Assembly: GCA_024644745.1 (NCBI GenBank)
Contig: JAHEHF010000036.1
Span: forward strand, 1 to 32,021
Origin: Flavobacteriaceae bacterium
GTDB taxonomy: Bacteria; Bacteroidota; Bacteroidia; Flavobacteriales; Flavobacteriaceae
Length of the DNA stretch: 32,021 nt
Direction: 5' to 3'
Shown here: piece by piece, positions 7,917-16,734 of the stretch
Layout: the number at the start of each line of letters is the position of its first letter
How positions within the stretch are numbered: the stretch's first letter is position 1
Notes under the pieces: generated by a model
Seen by the model: the letters and a program-made list of their open reading frames with translations, nothing else
What the model was told of the DNA's origin: nothing
Databases searched by the model: none
Made by a program: the position numbers and the translations under genes

Positions 7917-9512
7917 TCAGCCTGCCTTCCGTGGACTGTTAAAAAATTTAAAGTAGCTCTCCGGATTCACAACCACACCTTTCTGAGAAACGAGCTTGAT
8001 CGTTATATTCCTTTCCTCCGCCTTGTGGATGAAATCATCAAGGATTTCGATAATGTCATTATCGAGGTACTTTGTATTGGTCACATCCAGCTCCAAAAAT
8101 GAATCCTCAGGCAGCCTGTCAAGTTCTTTTAAAATTGCTCCCTTGTTAAAAAAAGTTACTTCTTCTGCCAGGGTCATTTTTATCTTGCCATCATCAACGT
8201 CCTCTCCTTCTTTGTGCAGAAAATGAGAATTCTGATAGCTTTTGAAAAGGATCACAATGATCCCCACCAAAAGACCCAGTCCTATACCGACCAGAAGATC
8301 GGTAAAAATAATACCCAGGACCGTCACCATAAATGGCACAAACTGCTTCCATCCCAGGTCATACATTGACTTGAACAATCCCGGCTTGGCCAGCTTGAAA
8401 CCTACAATCAGTAAAATGGCAGCAAGAACAGACAAGGGGATCATGTTCAGTAAATTTGGAATCAGGATCACCGAGACCAGCAGGAACAAACCGTGCATAA
8501 TAGCCGACAATTTTGTGGTTCCGCCTGACTGGATATTGGCTGAACTTCTAACAATGACCTGAGTAACAGGCAAACCACCGATGAGTCCTGAAATAATGTT
8601 TCCGGTACCCTGCGCCAACAATTCCCTGTTGGTGGGTGTCACGTTTTTATGCGGATCAAGTTTATCTGTAGCCTCTACACACAACAAGGTTTCCAAACTT
8701 GCGACCAGAGCAATGGTAAAGGCGACGATCCATACTTCTGAGTTGGCCAGAGCAGCAAAATTTGGAAAACTGAATTGAGAAAGAAAAGAAGTAAGGTCGT
8801 TAGGAACGGGTACACTCACCAAATGGGAAGCCCCTATGCCTAACACCTGGTCAGAACGTGTGAGATTGAAAAACAAAATTCCGGCGATCACGGCCACAAG
8901 GGGACCCTGTATGACCTGAAAGAATTTCGCTTTTTTGGCCAGCACTTTCTCCCATAACAATAAAATCGCCAAACCGACGATACCGATCAGTGCTGATCCG
9001 GGCTGGATATAATTGACCGTATTAAATATTTCCGAAAATGTGTTTTGTCCGTCTACCTGAAAAAAGGCAAAATCACCTTCAGGATTCGCATCATAACCAA
9101 AGAAATGTGGAATTTGCTTCAAAATAATTATGATTCCTATTCCTGTAAGCATCCCTTTGATCACAGATGAAGGAAAATAATAACCGATAACTCCGGCACG
9201 CAGCAAACCGAAGATCAATTGAATGATTCCTCCCAAAACGACCGCCACTAAAAAATTCTCAAAGCCGCCCAGCGTACCGATGGAGGTCAACACAATGGCA
9301 GCCAGTCCTGCTGCCGGACCACTTACACCAATATTGGAACCACTTAAGGCACCAACAACCACTCCTCCAACAATTCCGGCAATAAGCCCCGAAAATAGGG
9401 GAGCTCCACTGGCCAGGGCAATACCGAGACACAATGGTAAGGCCACGAAGAAAACGACTATACTAGCCGGTAAATCACTTTTAAATTCACTAAAAATTCC
9501 TTTTGATTTCAT
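7917..9512 (-). CDS. SulP-family inorganic anion transporter with STAS domain
   Basis: A 531-residue inner-membrane transporter. The N-terminal part (FKSDLPASIVVFFVALPLCLGIALASGA) starts the SulP transmembrane core of about 12-14 segments. A cytoplasmic STAS domain lies at roughly residues 440-520 (LPEDSFLELDVTNTKYLDND). SulP proteins carry sulfate, bicarbonate or other anions; pairing with a carbonic anhydrase favours bicarbonate, as in BicA-like systems, and this is inference. The ATG at 9512 (MKSKGIFSEF) is chosen over an in-frame TTG at 9545. That TTG lies upstream of the candidate -7 box 9541-9534, so it could not be translated from that promoter. Confidence 0.94.
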   Translation of the reverse strand: MKSKGIFSEFKSDLPASIVVFFVALPLCLGIALASGAPLFSGLIAGIVGGVVVGALSGSNIGVSGPAAGLAAIVLTSIGTLGGFENFLVAVVLGGIIQLIFGLLRAGVIGYYFPSSVIKGMLTGIGIIIILKQIPHFFGYDANPEGDFAFFQVDGQNTFSEIFNTVNYIQPGSALIGIVGLAILLLWEKVLAKKAKFFQVIQGPLVAVIAGILFFNLTRSDQVLGIGASHLVSVPVPNDLTSFLSQFSFPNFAALANSEVWIVAFTIALVASLETLLCVEATDKLDPHKNVTPTNRELLAQGTGNIISGLIGGLPVTQVIVRSSANIQSGGTTKLSAIMHGLFLLVSVILIPNLLNMIPLSVLAAILLIVGFKLAKPGLFKSMYDLGWKQFVPFMVTVLGIIFTDLLVGIGLGLLVGIIVILFKSYQNSHFLHKEGEDVDDGKIKMTLAEEVTFFNKGAILKELDRLPEDSFLELDVTNTKYLDNDIIEILDDFIHKAEERNITIKLVSQKGVVVNPESYFKFFNSPRKAG

Positions 9513-9533
9513 TTTGATTTCATTTTGTTCGAG

Positions 9534-9541
9534 CAAATATA
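9534..9541 (-). promoter_or_regulatory. -7 element of the SulP promoter
   Basis: The minus strand reads TATATTTG, a full match to TAnnTTTG, 21 bases before the SulP ATG at 9512. No convincing -33 TTG is present at the usual distance; a palindrome (9559-9571) occupies that area instead. Confidence 0.5.
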
Positions 9542-9558
9542 ACAAATAATCAGATACG

Positions 9559-9571
9559 ATAGTATTACTAT
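9559..9571. promoter_or_regulatory. Candidate operator palindrome between SulP and TetR genes
   Basis: ATAGTA-T-TACTAT is a perfect 6-1-6 inverted repeat. It lies 18 bases upstream of the SulP -7 box and upstream of the TetR promoter. A second, related AT-rich palindrome AATAATTATT (9618-9627) touches the TetR -7 box. The divergent TetR regulator is the obvious candidate binder. No homologous operator is known to me. Confidence 0.35.
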
Positions 9572-9601
9572 TAATAAAAAAAGTTTAATTATTTTTAAAA
9601 A

Positions 9602-9635
9602 TTGTAAATCTTTTAGTAATAATTATTTAACTTTG
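9602..9635 (+). promoter_or_regulatory. Candidate promoter of the TetR gene
   Basis: TTG (9602-9604), a 23-base spacer and TAACTTTG (9628-9635), a full match to TAnnTTTG. The -7 box ends 28 bases before the ATG at 9664. Confidence 0.5.
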
Positions 9636-9663
9636 AATCTCAAAAGAAAATAAATCTAACAGC

Positions 9664-10338
9664 ATGGCAGTAAATATTCATTTTACGCTTAACCCCGGAT
9701 TATATCTTAAGGACCCTCAGCAATCAGATCTTGGCAAGCGAATTATCAAGCACAGTATCCTACTGATTGATGAGATCGGTTTTGAACAATTCAACTTCAA
9801 AAAGCTGGCTGAAGTCATGAAATCCACCGAGGCTTCTATATACCGTTATTTTGAAAACAAACACCTCCTGCTGATCTACCTGGTATCCTGGTATTGGGAA
9901 TGGCTGAACTACCTGATAAAAATCAAGACTTTTAACATCGATGATCCAAGGCAAAAACTGGAGATCATCATCCATACTTTTGTTTCGGTAAGCGAGGAGA
10001 ATCCTGCCATTGACTATGTCAATGAATCCTCCCTTCACAAACTTGTCATTTCTGAAGGCACAAAGGCCTATCATACAAAAGGAGTGGATGAGGAGAACAG
10101 TAAAGGTTTTTTTCTGACTTACAAAGAAATGGTATCTACTGTGGCACAGGTCATCCTGGAGGTCAAACCCGAATTTCCCTACCCTTATGCCCTTGCCAGC
10201 AATCTGTTTGAAATGACCAATAACCATTTTTATTTTTCAGATCATTTACCCCGACTCACAGACATTGAAATAAAACTGGGTCAGAGTGAAGAACTTGAAA
10301 AAATGATGGTCTATTTTGTAAATAAACTCCTTAGCTGA
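9664..10338 (+). CDS. TetR-family transcriptional regulator
   Basis: A 224-residue regulator. The N-terminal helix-turn-helix covers about residues 24-66. Its recognition part FKKLAEVMKSTEASIYRYFENK has the characteristic S-I-Y-R-Y-F-x-N-K ending of TetR proteins. The rest is a helical ligand-binding and dimerisation domain without recognisable relatives; the ligand is unknown. It is divergent from the SulP-carbonic anhydrase operon, with two AT-rich palindromes between. It most likely controls that operon, itself, or both. Confidence 0.88.
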   Translation: MAVNIHFTLNPGLYLKDPQQSDLGKRIIKHSILLIDEIGFEQFNFKKLAEVMKSTEASIYRYFENKHLLLIYLVSWYWEWLNYLIKIKTFNIDDPRQKLEIIIHTFVSVSEENPAIDYVNESSLHKLVISEGTKAYHTKGVDEENSKGFFLTYKEMVSTVAQVILEVKPEFPYPYALASNLFEMTNNHFYFSDHLPRLTDIEIKLGQSEELEKMMVYFVNKLLS

Positions 10339-10498
10339 TTTTCATTCTACCGCTGCCCTGCTTTTTCTTGTCGTGTAAAGACAAAAACGGATCAAAAATA
10401 GTTCCTTTTTTGCATACCTTTAATCAGATGAAAGAAGGACGGTCTTCATTTCATATTCGATTTTTATTGCATTCCAACCTATGATTTATTCATTGTAA

Positions 10499-10529
10499 TT
10501 TGTCCGTTTATTAAATTAACGTACTTTTA
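10499..10529 (+). promoter_or_regulatory. Candidate promoter of the galK-sglT operon
   Basis: TTTG (10499-10502), a 19-base spacer and TACTTTTA (10522-10529) resemble TTTG-N19-TAnnTTTG with the last base different. The element ends 35 bases before the galK ATG. The remaining intergenic sequence 10339-10498 shows no gene. Confidence 0.4.
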
Positions 10530-10564
10530 GATTTCAGATCCTTTGAACGATCAAACCGAGCCAT

Positions 10565-11707
10565 ATGAATGCAAATGAAATAGAATCCTTTTTTAAACAT
10601 CATTACGATAGTCAGCCCCTGATGGTATTTTCTCCGGGCCGTCTCAACCTCATCGGTGAGCATACAGATTATAATGAAGGATTTGTATTTCCCGCAGCCA
10701 TTGACAAAGGCATTTATGCTGCCTTTGATAAAAGTAAGACCCCTACTTGTATGGTTCATGCACTCGACCTTGACGAGTTTATGGAATTTTCACTGGAAAA
10801 AGTGACCCCTTTAACCAGGGGAGGGTGGAAAAATTATATTCTGGGCGTCGTATCAGAAATTCAAAAAAGAAACAAAAGTCTGGTGCCCTTTAATTTGGTC
10901 TTTGGAGGCGACATACCCCTCGGAGCAGGCCTGTCATCTTCAGCTGCCTTGGAAAATGCAGTGGCTTACGGTCTCAATGAACTAATGGATCTTGGTTTTA
11001 CAAAAAATGAAATGATCCTGATCTCACAAAAAGCCGAACATCATTTCGTTGGTGTCAAATGCGGTATCATGGACCAGTTCGCCAGCATGTTTGGAGAAAA
11101 AAACAAAGCCTTGCTCCTGGATTGCCGAAATATTACCGCAGAACCATTTACCATCGACCTGCAAGATCATCAAATCCTGCTTGTCAATACCAACGTGAAA
11201 CACAGCTTGTCTGACAGTGCTTATAACAAAAGAAGAGAAATTTGTGAAAAAGTTGCATCTTTATTAAACGTAAAAGCACTCAGGGATTTGAAAACAAGTG
11301 ATTTGCATACCATTAAAGATAAAGTATCCTCAGAGGCCTATCAAATGGCTTTATACGTCATTGAAGAAAATGAACGAGTGCTCAAGGCAGGTGAAGCGAT
11401 CAAAAAGAATGATATCGGAGAACTGGGTCGTTTGCTGTACCAGTCGCACAAAGGCCTTCAGCATCAGTACAAGGTAAGCTGCGAGGAGCTCGATTTTTTA
11501 GTGGAAGCGGCAAAATCCAGTTCAAAAGTCAAAGGGGCACGGATGATGGGTGGAGGATTTGGCGGATGCACCATCAATATCTTAGAGAAAGACGAGGTAT
11601 CATCCTTTAAGGACCAGATCACCAAAGCCTATCGCGAGAAATTCAATTTTGAATGCAGTATATACGAGGTAAAACTTTCTGATGGTACGGGAAAATACAT
11701 TTCGTGA
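10565..11707 (+). CDS. galK: Galactokinase
   Basis: A 380-residue GHMP kinase that phosphorylates alpha-D-galactose to galactose-1-phosphate with ATP, the entry step of the Leloir pathway. The galactokinase signature GRLNLIGEHTDY is at 25-36, with catalytic R26. The ATP-binding motif 2 is PLGAGLSSSAALE (118-130). The catalytic base is D170 in GIMDQFAS, and motif 3 (MMGGGFGGC) is near 327-335. Length is normal for the family. The Na+/sugar symporter gene starts 56 bp downstream, so uptake and phosphorylation are cotranscribed. galT, galE and galM are not in the window. Confidence 0.97.
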   Translation: MNANEIESFFKHHYDSQPLMVFSPGRLNLIGEHTDYNEGFVFPAAIDKGIYAAFDKSKTPTCMVHALDLDEFMEFSLEKVTPLTRGGWKNYILGVVSEIQKRNKSLVPFNLVFGGDIPLGAGLSSSAALENAVAYGLNELMDLGFTKNEMILISQKAEHHFVGVKCGIMDQFASMFGEKNKALLLDCRNITAEPFTIDLQDHQILLVNTNVKHSLSDSAYNKRREICEKVASLLNVKALRDLKTSDLHTIKDKVSSEAYQMALYVIEENERVLKAGEAIKKNDIGELGRLLYQSHKGLQHQYKVSCEELDFLVEAAKSSSKVKGARMMGGGFGGCTINILEKDEVSSFKDQITKAYREKFNFECSIYEVKLSDGTGKYIS

Positions 11708-11763
11708 ATTACCTGACCAAGAAATAAAATGATCAATCAAACAAGTCTTTTAATTCATAGCTT

Positions 11764-13416
11764 ATGAATGCAAATTTTGAAATACTCGATTATTTAATAT
11801 TCATAGGCTATGCGGCCCTGATACTTGGTGTCGGGCTCTGGGTTTCAAGAGATAAAAAGGGACATGAAAAAAATGCTGAAGATTATTTTCTGGCCGGTAA
11901 ATCCTTGCCATGGTGGGCCATCGGAGCCTCTCTTATTGCCGCCAATATTTCTGCCGAGCAATTCATCGGGATGTCGGGCTCAGGCTTTGCATTGGGTCTT
12001 GCAATTGCATCCTATGAATGGATGGCCGCCATTACCCTGATCATAGTGGGTAAATACTTTTTACCCATTTTCATTGAAAAAGGCCTTTACACCATCCCTG
12101 AATTTGTTGAGAAGCGGTATTCTACAAATCTCAAAACGATATTAGCTGTATTCTGGATTGCCTTATACGTGTTTGTAAACCTTGCTTCTGTACTTTATTT
12201 GGGGGCATTGGCTCTTCAGACCATCATGGGCATTCCCATGATCTACGGGGTTATGGGGCTCGCACTCTTTGCAGCCGCTTATTCTTTGTATGGAGGTTTA
12301 TCTGCTGTGGCCTGGACAGATGTGATTCAGGTTGTATTTTTGGTTCTTGGCGGCTTGTTTACAACCTACCTTGCACTGGATACCGTGTCTGGCGGAGAGG
12401 GCCTTCTCGCAGGCGTCAAAACCATTTATGAACTTGCTCCTGACCGCTTTGCCATGATCCTTGACAAATCAAATCCTGAGTATAAAAACCTCCCGGGAAT
12501 AGGTGTCCTGGTTGGAGGCTTATGGGTTGCCAATCTTTATTATTGGGGTTTTAACCAGTACATCATTCAAAGAACCCTGGCAGCCAAATCTTTAAAAGAA
12601 TCACAAAAAGGGATATTGCTTGCTGCTTTTTTAAAATTAATCATTCCTTTAATTGTAGTCATTCCGGGAATTGCTGCCTATGTTATGGTCAATGATCCCG
12701 ATATTCTTGGCCGTTTGGGAGCCGCAGGACTGAACAATATGCCAACTGCTGATCAGGCCGACAAAGCCTATCCCTGGTTACTGCAGTTTCTCCCCACAGG
12801 TCTTAAAGGTGTGGCTTTTGCAGCATTGACGGCAGCCATTGTTTCATCTTTGGCGTCTATGCTGAATTCTACTTCTACCATATTCACCATGGACATTTAC
12901 AAACAATACATCAATAAAAACGCGAGCAACAAAGCCACAGTTAATACAGGAAGAATCTCTGCGGCCATCGCGCTGATCATTGCATCTGTCATGGCGCCTC
13001 TGCTGGGTGGTATCGATCAGGCCTTTCAATTTATACAAGAATACACCGGTGTGGTAAGTCCCGGTATTCTGGCCGTTTTTTTATTGGGCTTATTTTGGAA
13101 AAAAACAACAAACAAAGCCGCCATCATAGGAGCCTTGTCGTCTATACCGATCGCCATGTATTTTAAAGTGGCACCGAAAGGATGGTCAGACAGTCCGTTA
13201 TTTGTTGACCTTCCATGGATGGATCAAATGGGATACACCGCTATTTTAACAGGAGTGGTCATCATTTTGGTCAGTCTGATTCAGAACAGAGGAACTGAAG
13301 ACCCGAAGGCTATCAAAATTTCCAATGCCCTTTTCAGGACTAGTCCCGGTTTCAATATTGGTGCCTTTACCATCATGATCATCCTTGTCGTGCTCTATGC
13401 ATTGTTCTGGAATTAG
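11764..13416 (+). CDS. SGLT-type Na+/galactose symporter (SSS family)
   Basis: A 550-residue inner-membrane transporter of the solute:sodium symporter family, very like the Vibrio parahaemolyticus Na+/galactose carrier vSGLT. Compared with my recollection of vSGLT numbering, its sugar-site residues appear at a constant offset of three: Q66, E85, N257, K291 and Q425. The Na+ site gives A59, I62, A358, S361 and S362, and the inner gate is Y260. Signatures such as AGKSLPWWAIGASLIAANIS and NLYYWGFNQYIIQR are intact. About 14 membrane helices are expected. It probably imports galactose or glucose with Na+. Cotranscribed with galK; converges with a sulfatase gene only 24 bp away. Confidence 0.93.
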   Translation: MNANFEILDYLIFIGYAALILGVGLWVSRDKKGHEKNAEDYFLAGKSLPWWAIGASLIAANISAEQFIGMSGSGFALGLAIASYEWMAAITLIIVGKYFLPIFIEKGLYTIPEFVEKRYSTNLKTILAVFWIALYVFVNLASVLYLGALALQTIMGIPMIYGVMGLALFAAAYSLYGGLSAVAWTDVIQVVFLVLGGLFTTYLALDTVSGGEGLLAGVKTIYELAPDRFAMILDKSNPEYKNLPGIGVLVGGLWVANLYYWGFNQYIIQRTLAAKSLKESQKGILLAAFLKLIIPLIVVIPGIAAYVMVNDPDILGRLGAAGLNNMPTADQADKAYPWLLQFLPTGLKGVAFAALTAAIVSSLASMLNSTSTIFTMDIYKQYINKNASNKATVNTGRISAAIALIIASVMAPLLGGIDQAFQFIQEYTGVVSPGILAVFLLGLFWKKTTNKAAIIGALSSIPIAMYFKVAPKGWSDSPLFVDLPWMDQMGYTAILTGVVIILVSLIQNRGTEDPKAIKISNALFRTSPGFNIGAFTIMIILVVLYALFWN

Positions 13417-13440
13417 GCCATTGAGAAAAACTTAAAAACT

Positions 13441-15096
13441 TTACTTCTTTTCAAGTCCCTTGGCACTTAAATACCGGTCGAGGTGGTATTGGTTTAAGCT
13501 GTCGCTGTCTTTGTATTTTATGCGTAAATCGTTCAACTGAAGGTGCATTTTATTCTTGATTTCTTCATAAGCGGGATCCTCATATACATTTTGCATCTCT
13601 GCAGGATCCTTTTCAAGGTCAAATAGTTCCCATTCGTCTATATCATAATAAAAATGGATCAGTTTATAACGATCTGTTCTGATCCCATAATGCCTCTTTA
13701 CGTGGTGCTCTCCCGGAAATTCATAATAGGTATAATATATGGCATCCCTCCATTCGCTCAGCTCACCACTGACAAGATCTCTAAAAGATTCCCCCTGAAC
13801 CGCTTCTGGAATCTCGATACCCGCATAATCCATGAAAGTAGGAGCAAAATCCAAATTCTGGACAAGTCCTTCAATAATGGTTCCCGGTTCAATTTCCTTA
13901 GGATAGCGCATCAATAATGGTGTTCTGAAAGATTCTTCATACATGAATCGCTTGTCGAACCAGCCGTGTTCCCCTAAATAAAATCCCTGATCAGAGGTAT
14001 AGACCACAATCGTATTCTCTGTAAGCCCGTTTGCATCAAGATAATCCAGGATCTGCCCTACACCATCATCAACAGACTGTATGGTTGCCAGGTAATCCTG
14101 CATATAGCGATTGTATTTCCAAAGGGCGAGCTCTTGGCCCTTCAGCCCTGAAGATTCAAAATCTTTAATGATGGGATTGTAATGTGCATCCCAGGCACCT
14201 CTTTGATTCGCATCCATTCGCTGGTACATGTTTTCAAAAGCCCCGCGCAGAGGGGTTTGGAATTTTTCAGCTTTATCGAGCATCTTAAGGTCATAAACCA
14301 CATCCATATCCTTATAAATTCCCATTTCATGCCGGGAAGCAGCAATCCTGCCCTTATAATCATCAAAAAAATTGGATGGAGGCTTAAAGTTTTTATCCTG
14401 AAACAAGCTGAGGTACTTCTCCTCGGGCATCCAGGTCCTGTGGGGAGCCTTCTGGTGATACAAGAGCAAAAATGGCTTGTCTTTGGTTCGTTTATGCTCC
14501 AACCAGTCTAAAGCAATATCTGTTGTTATCGAAGTCACGTAACCATTAAGGCGCTTTTTGATCCCGTTTTCGATAAAATCAGGATTGTAATATTGCCCCT
14601 GGCCGGGCAGCACATTTGAATAGTCAAATCCCTGGGGCAGACCATTCAGGTGGATCTTACCTACCAGAGCAGTTTCGTATCCGGCTTTTTGCAGAGCCTT
14701 GGCAAAATTATCCTGACCCCAGTCAAAGGGCAAGATATTATCCACCTTTCCGTTGATATGGCTGTGCTTTCCGGTAAGCATCACGGCACGGCTGGGTGCA
14801 CAAATGGAATTGCTCACAAATCCGCGGTTAAAAATTGCTCCTTCGCTGGCCAGTCGATCTATATGAGGTGTTTTATTCAATCCGTATCCGTAAGCACTGA
14901 CCGCCTGATAAGCATGATCGTCGCTCATGATAAATATGATGTTGGGCTGGTTCACCTCGAGTGTGCCTAAACTGTCTTTCCTGCTTTTATCAACCAGCTG
15001 ATCACAGGCAGCCGTCAGACCGAACCCAAAGACTAACAGCGCAATTTTAAGGGCAGTCAAAACTGCTGTGCATTGATTTAAGAATGATTCTTTCAT
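13441..15096 (-). CDS. Sulfatase, type I (formylglycine-dependent), first of two
   Basis: A 551-residue exported sulfatase of the alkaline-phosphatase superfamily. Metal-binding D59-D60 follow strand NIIFIM. The activation motif is C99-A-P-S-R103 (SICAPSRAVMLTGK), whose Cys must become formylglycine. TSDQGFYLGEHG holds the second metal-site Asp, and KRHYGIRTDRYKLIHF is the conserved C-terminal strand. The N-terminus is hydrophobic with GLTAAC at 26-31, a possible lipobox at C31, so a periplasmic lipoprotein is likely. DDHAYQAVSAYG recalls N-acetylglucosamine-6-sulfatase-like members (SulfAtlas S1_11), tentatively. It lies 12 bp downstream of the next sulfatase in one operon. Confidence 0.93.
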   Translation of the reverse strand: MKESFLNQCTAVLTALKIALLVFGFGLTAACDQLVDKSRKDSLGTLEVNQPNIIFIMSDDHAYQAVSAYGYGLNKTPHIDRLASEGAIFNRGFVSNSICAPSRAVMLTGKHSHINGKVDNILPFDWGQDNFAKALQKAGYETALVGKIHLNGLPQGFDYSNVLPGQGQYYNPDFIENGIKKRLNGYVTSITTDIALDWLEHKRTKDKPFLLLYHQKAPHRTWMPEEKYLSLFQDKNFKPPSNFFDDYKGRIAASRHEMGIYKDMDVVYDLKMLDKAEKFQTPLRGAFENMYQRMDANQRGAWDAHYNPIIKDFESSGLKGQELALWKYNRYMQDYLATIQSVDDGVGQILDYLDANGLTENTIVVYTSDQGFYLGEHGWFDKRFMYEESFRTPLLMRYPKEIEPGTIIEGLVQNLDFAPTFMDYAGIEIPEAVQGESFRDLVSGELSEWRDAIYYTYYEFPGEHHVKRHYGIRTDRYKLIHFYYDIDEWELFDLEKDPAEMQNVYEDPAYEEIKNKMHLQLNDLRIKYKDSDSLNQYHLDRYLSAKGLEKK

Positions 15097-15108
15097 TACA
15101 AAATTATA

Positions 15109-16557
15109 TTAAGGATTCATGGCAGTATACTTGATTCCCAGATCATTACTTCTGACGGTTTTTAATTTCTCCTTTAAACTATCTTTGAAAAATGAAACTA
15201 CTTTTTCGTGTGATTCATGTCCGGCCAGATTGTTGAATTGCTGCGGGTCATTCAGCATATCGTACAATTCAATACCTTCAGAACCGTCTTCGTTGTATTG
15301 AATAAAGGCCCATTTTTCATTCCTCAGCAAAAAGGACCTGCCCCCCTGGCTGACCGAAAAGGCCATGTCACGCACCTGGTAATTTTTGTCATCAAGGGTT
15401 TTCATCAAATTCTTTCCCTGCAAATGCATTGAGGGATTTAATCCTGCTATCGAAGCTATGGTAGGATAGAGATCGATCAACTCAACAAATGAATTGCATA
15501 CTGCCGGCTTCTTACCCGGAACTTTAATAATCATTGGGACCCGAACTGATTCTTCATGCAAACTGACTTTCATCCAAAAGTCATGTTCCCCGAGATGAAA
15601 TCCATGATCAGAAGTAAAGACCACAATGGTATTTTCTTCCAGGCCCTCATCCTCTAAGGCCTTCAAAATTTTACCCACCTGGGCATCCATAAAGGCTACT
15701 GAGGCATAGTAGGCGGCAACTGCCTTTTTCTGCTGTTCCAGTGACATTTCACCATTCACGCTCGTGACGTAGTTGATCCCCCTCTTCGGAATGTCGCTCC
15801 AATCTGATTCCAGCTTTTCAGGCATGATGATCTCCTGATGCGGATAAGGACCAAAATATTTTTTTGGCGCCACAAAGGGCACATGGGGACGCACAAAACC
15901 CACCGCTAAAAAGAAAGGTTCATTCTTATGTTTTTTAAGCAATTCTATTGCCTTATTGGCCGTACGTCCGTCTGAATGTACAAGATCATTTCCATCAGCC
16001 TTTACAATGGTCATTACGTTACCGCCCTTTCTCTCAATCTTTCCATCTGGATTACCCTGAACCAGTTCTGCTTCACCCGGGGTCTTCCATTCGGGTCCGG
16101 GGCTATTGAACCTCTCTGTCCAGGAAGCTGCATCATCCTGCCCGTCTGACCCTGTTTCGATATCTATCGGCACACCCATATGAAAGATCTTACTGACCCG
16201 TGCTGTATAATATCCGTTGTCTTTGAACAATTGTGCCCAGGTTTTTCTGTGGGGACCGATATTTTTCCTTCCGCTCACATAGCCGTAGGTTTGGGTTGCA
16301 CTCGGGTAATATCCCGACATGAAGGAGGCCCTTGACGGACCGCATACAGGATATTGACTGTAGGCCCTGGTGTACCTGACACCCTCGGCAGCCAAACGAT
16401 CTATGTGAGGGGTTTTACTTGTGCCGTTTTCATATGAGGATACAGCGGTAGTTGTAAGGTCGTCAGATATGATGAACAATACATTGGGCTTGCTTATTTC
16501 CTGAGAAAACAACTGGCTTCCCCATAATAAAAGAAGCAGGAATATTGGTAATTTCAT
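15109..16557 (-). CDS. Sulfatase, iduronate-2-sulfatase-like
   Basis: A 482-residue exported sulfatase with signal peptide 1-19 (...GSQLFSQ). Features in order: D32-D33 metal pair (LFIISDDLT), formylglycine motif C72-G-P-S-R76 (YPVCGPSRASFMSG), FVRPHVPFVAPKKYF, and FTSDHGFHLGEHDFW with the second metal site. CGPSR rather than CAPSR, and the FVRPHxPF block, are typical of iduronate-2-sulfatase-like enzymes (SulfAtlas S1_7 type), which act at position 2 of hexuronate or anhydrogalactose units; family-level inference only. It is the first gene of a two-sulfatase operon, divergent from the third sulfatase. No maturase gene is nearby. Confidence 0.93.
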   Translation of the reverse strand: MKLPIFLLLLLWGSQLFSQEISKPNVLFIISDDLTTTAVSSYENGTSKTPHIDRLAAEGVRYTRAYSQYPVCGPSRASFMSGYYPSATQTYGYVSGRKNIGPHRKTWAQLFKDNGYYTARVSKIFHMGVPIDIETGSDGQDDAASWTERFNSPGPEWKTPGEAELVQGNPDGKIERKGGNVMTIVKADGNDLVHSDGRTANKAIELLKKHKNEPFFLAVGFVRPHVPFVAPKKYFGPYPHQEIIMPEKLESDWSDIPKRGINYVTSVNGEMSLEQQKKAVAAYYASVAFMDAQVGKILKALEDEGLEENTIVVFTSDHGFHLGEHDFWMKVSLHEESVRVPMIIKVPGKKPAVCNSFVELIDLYPTIASIAGLNPSMHLQGKNLMKTLDDKNYQVRDMAFSVSQGGRSFLLRNEKWAFIQYNEDGSEGIELYDMLNDPQQFNNLAGHESHEKVVSFFKDSLKEKLKTVRSNDLGIKYTAMNP

Positions 16558-16664
16558 GCCTCTAAGCTAAATAAAAAAAATAATTTTCGATGGCATTAAG
16601 TTCATATTTTCATATCTTTTTAGGCACAAAATGAATCCGTATTTGATTCGTAAATGAAAATAAA

Positions 16665-16681
16665 CATCGGTTTAAACGATG
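16665..16681. promoter_or_regulatory. Inverted repeat between divergent sulfatase genes
   Basis: CATCG-(GTTTAAA)-CGATG, with an overlapping 8-mer palindrome GTTTAAAC (16670-16677), lies 53 bases before the plus-strand sulfatase ATG and 107 bases before the minus-strand one. Possible operator shared by both sulfatase units; no regulator gene is adjacent. Confidence 0.3.
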
Positions 16682-16734
16682 CATAAAAAATTTCAATTTT
16701 TATATAAATATTAATTTCAAGGCACAGATTGATT

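Noticed and set aside
10359-10387. Possible terminator after the TetR gene (TTGTC / GACAA with flanking T and A).
   Set aside because: Only five contiguous base pairs, and no T-run follows on the plus strand.
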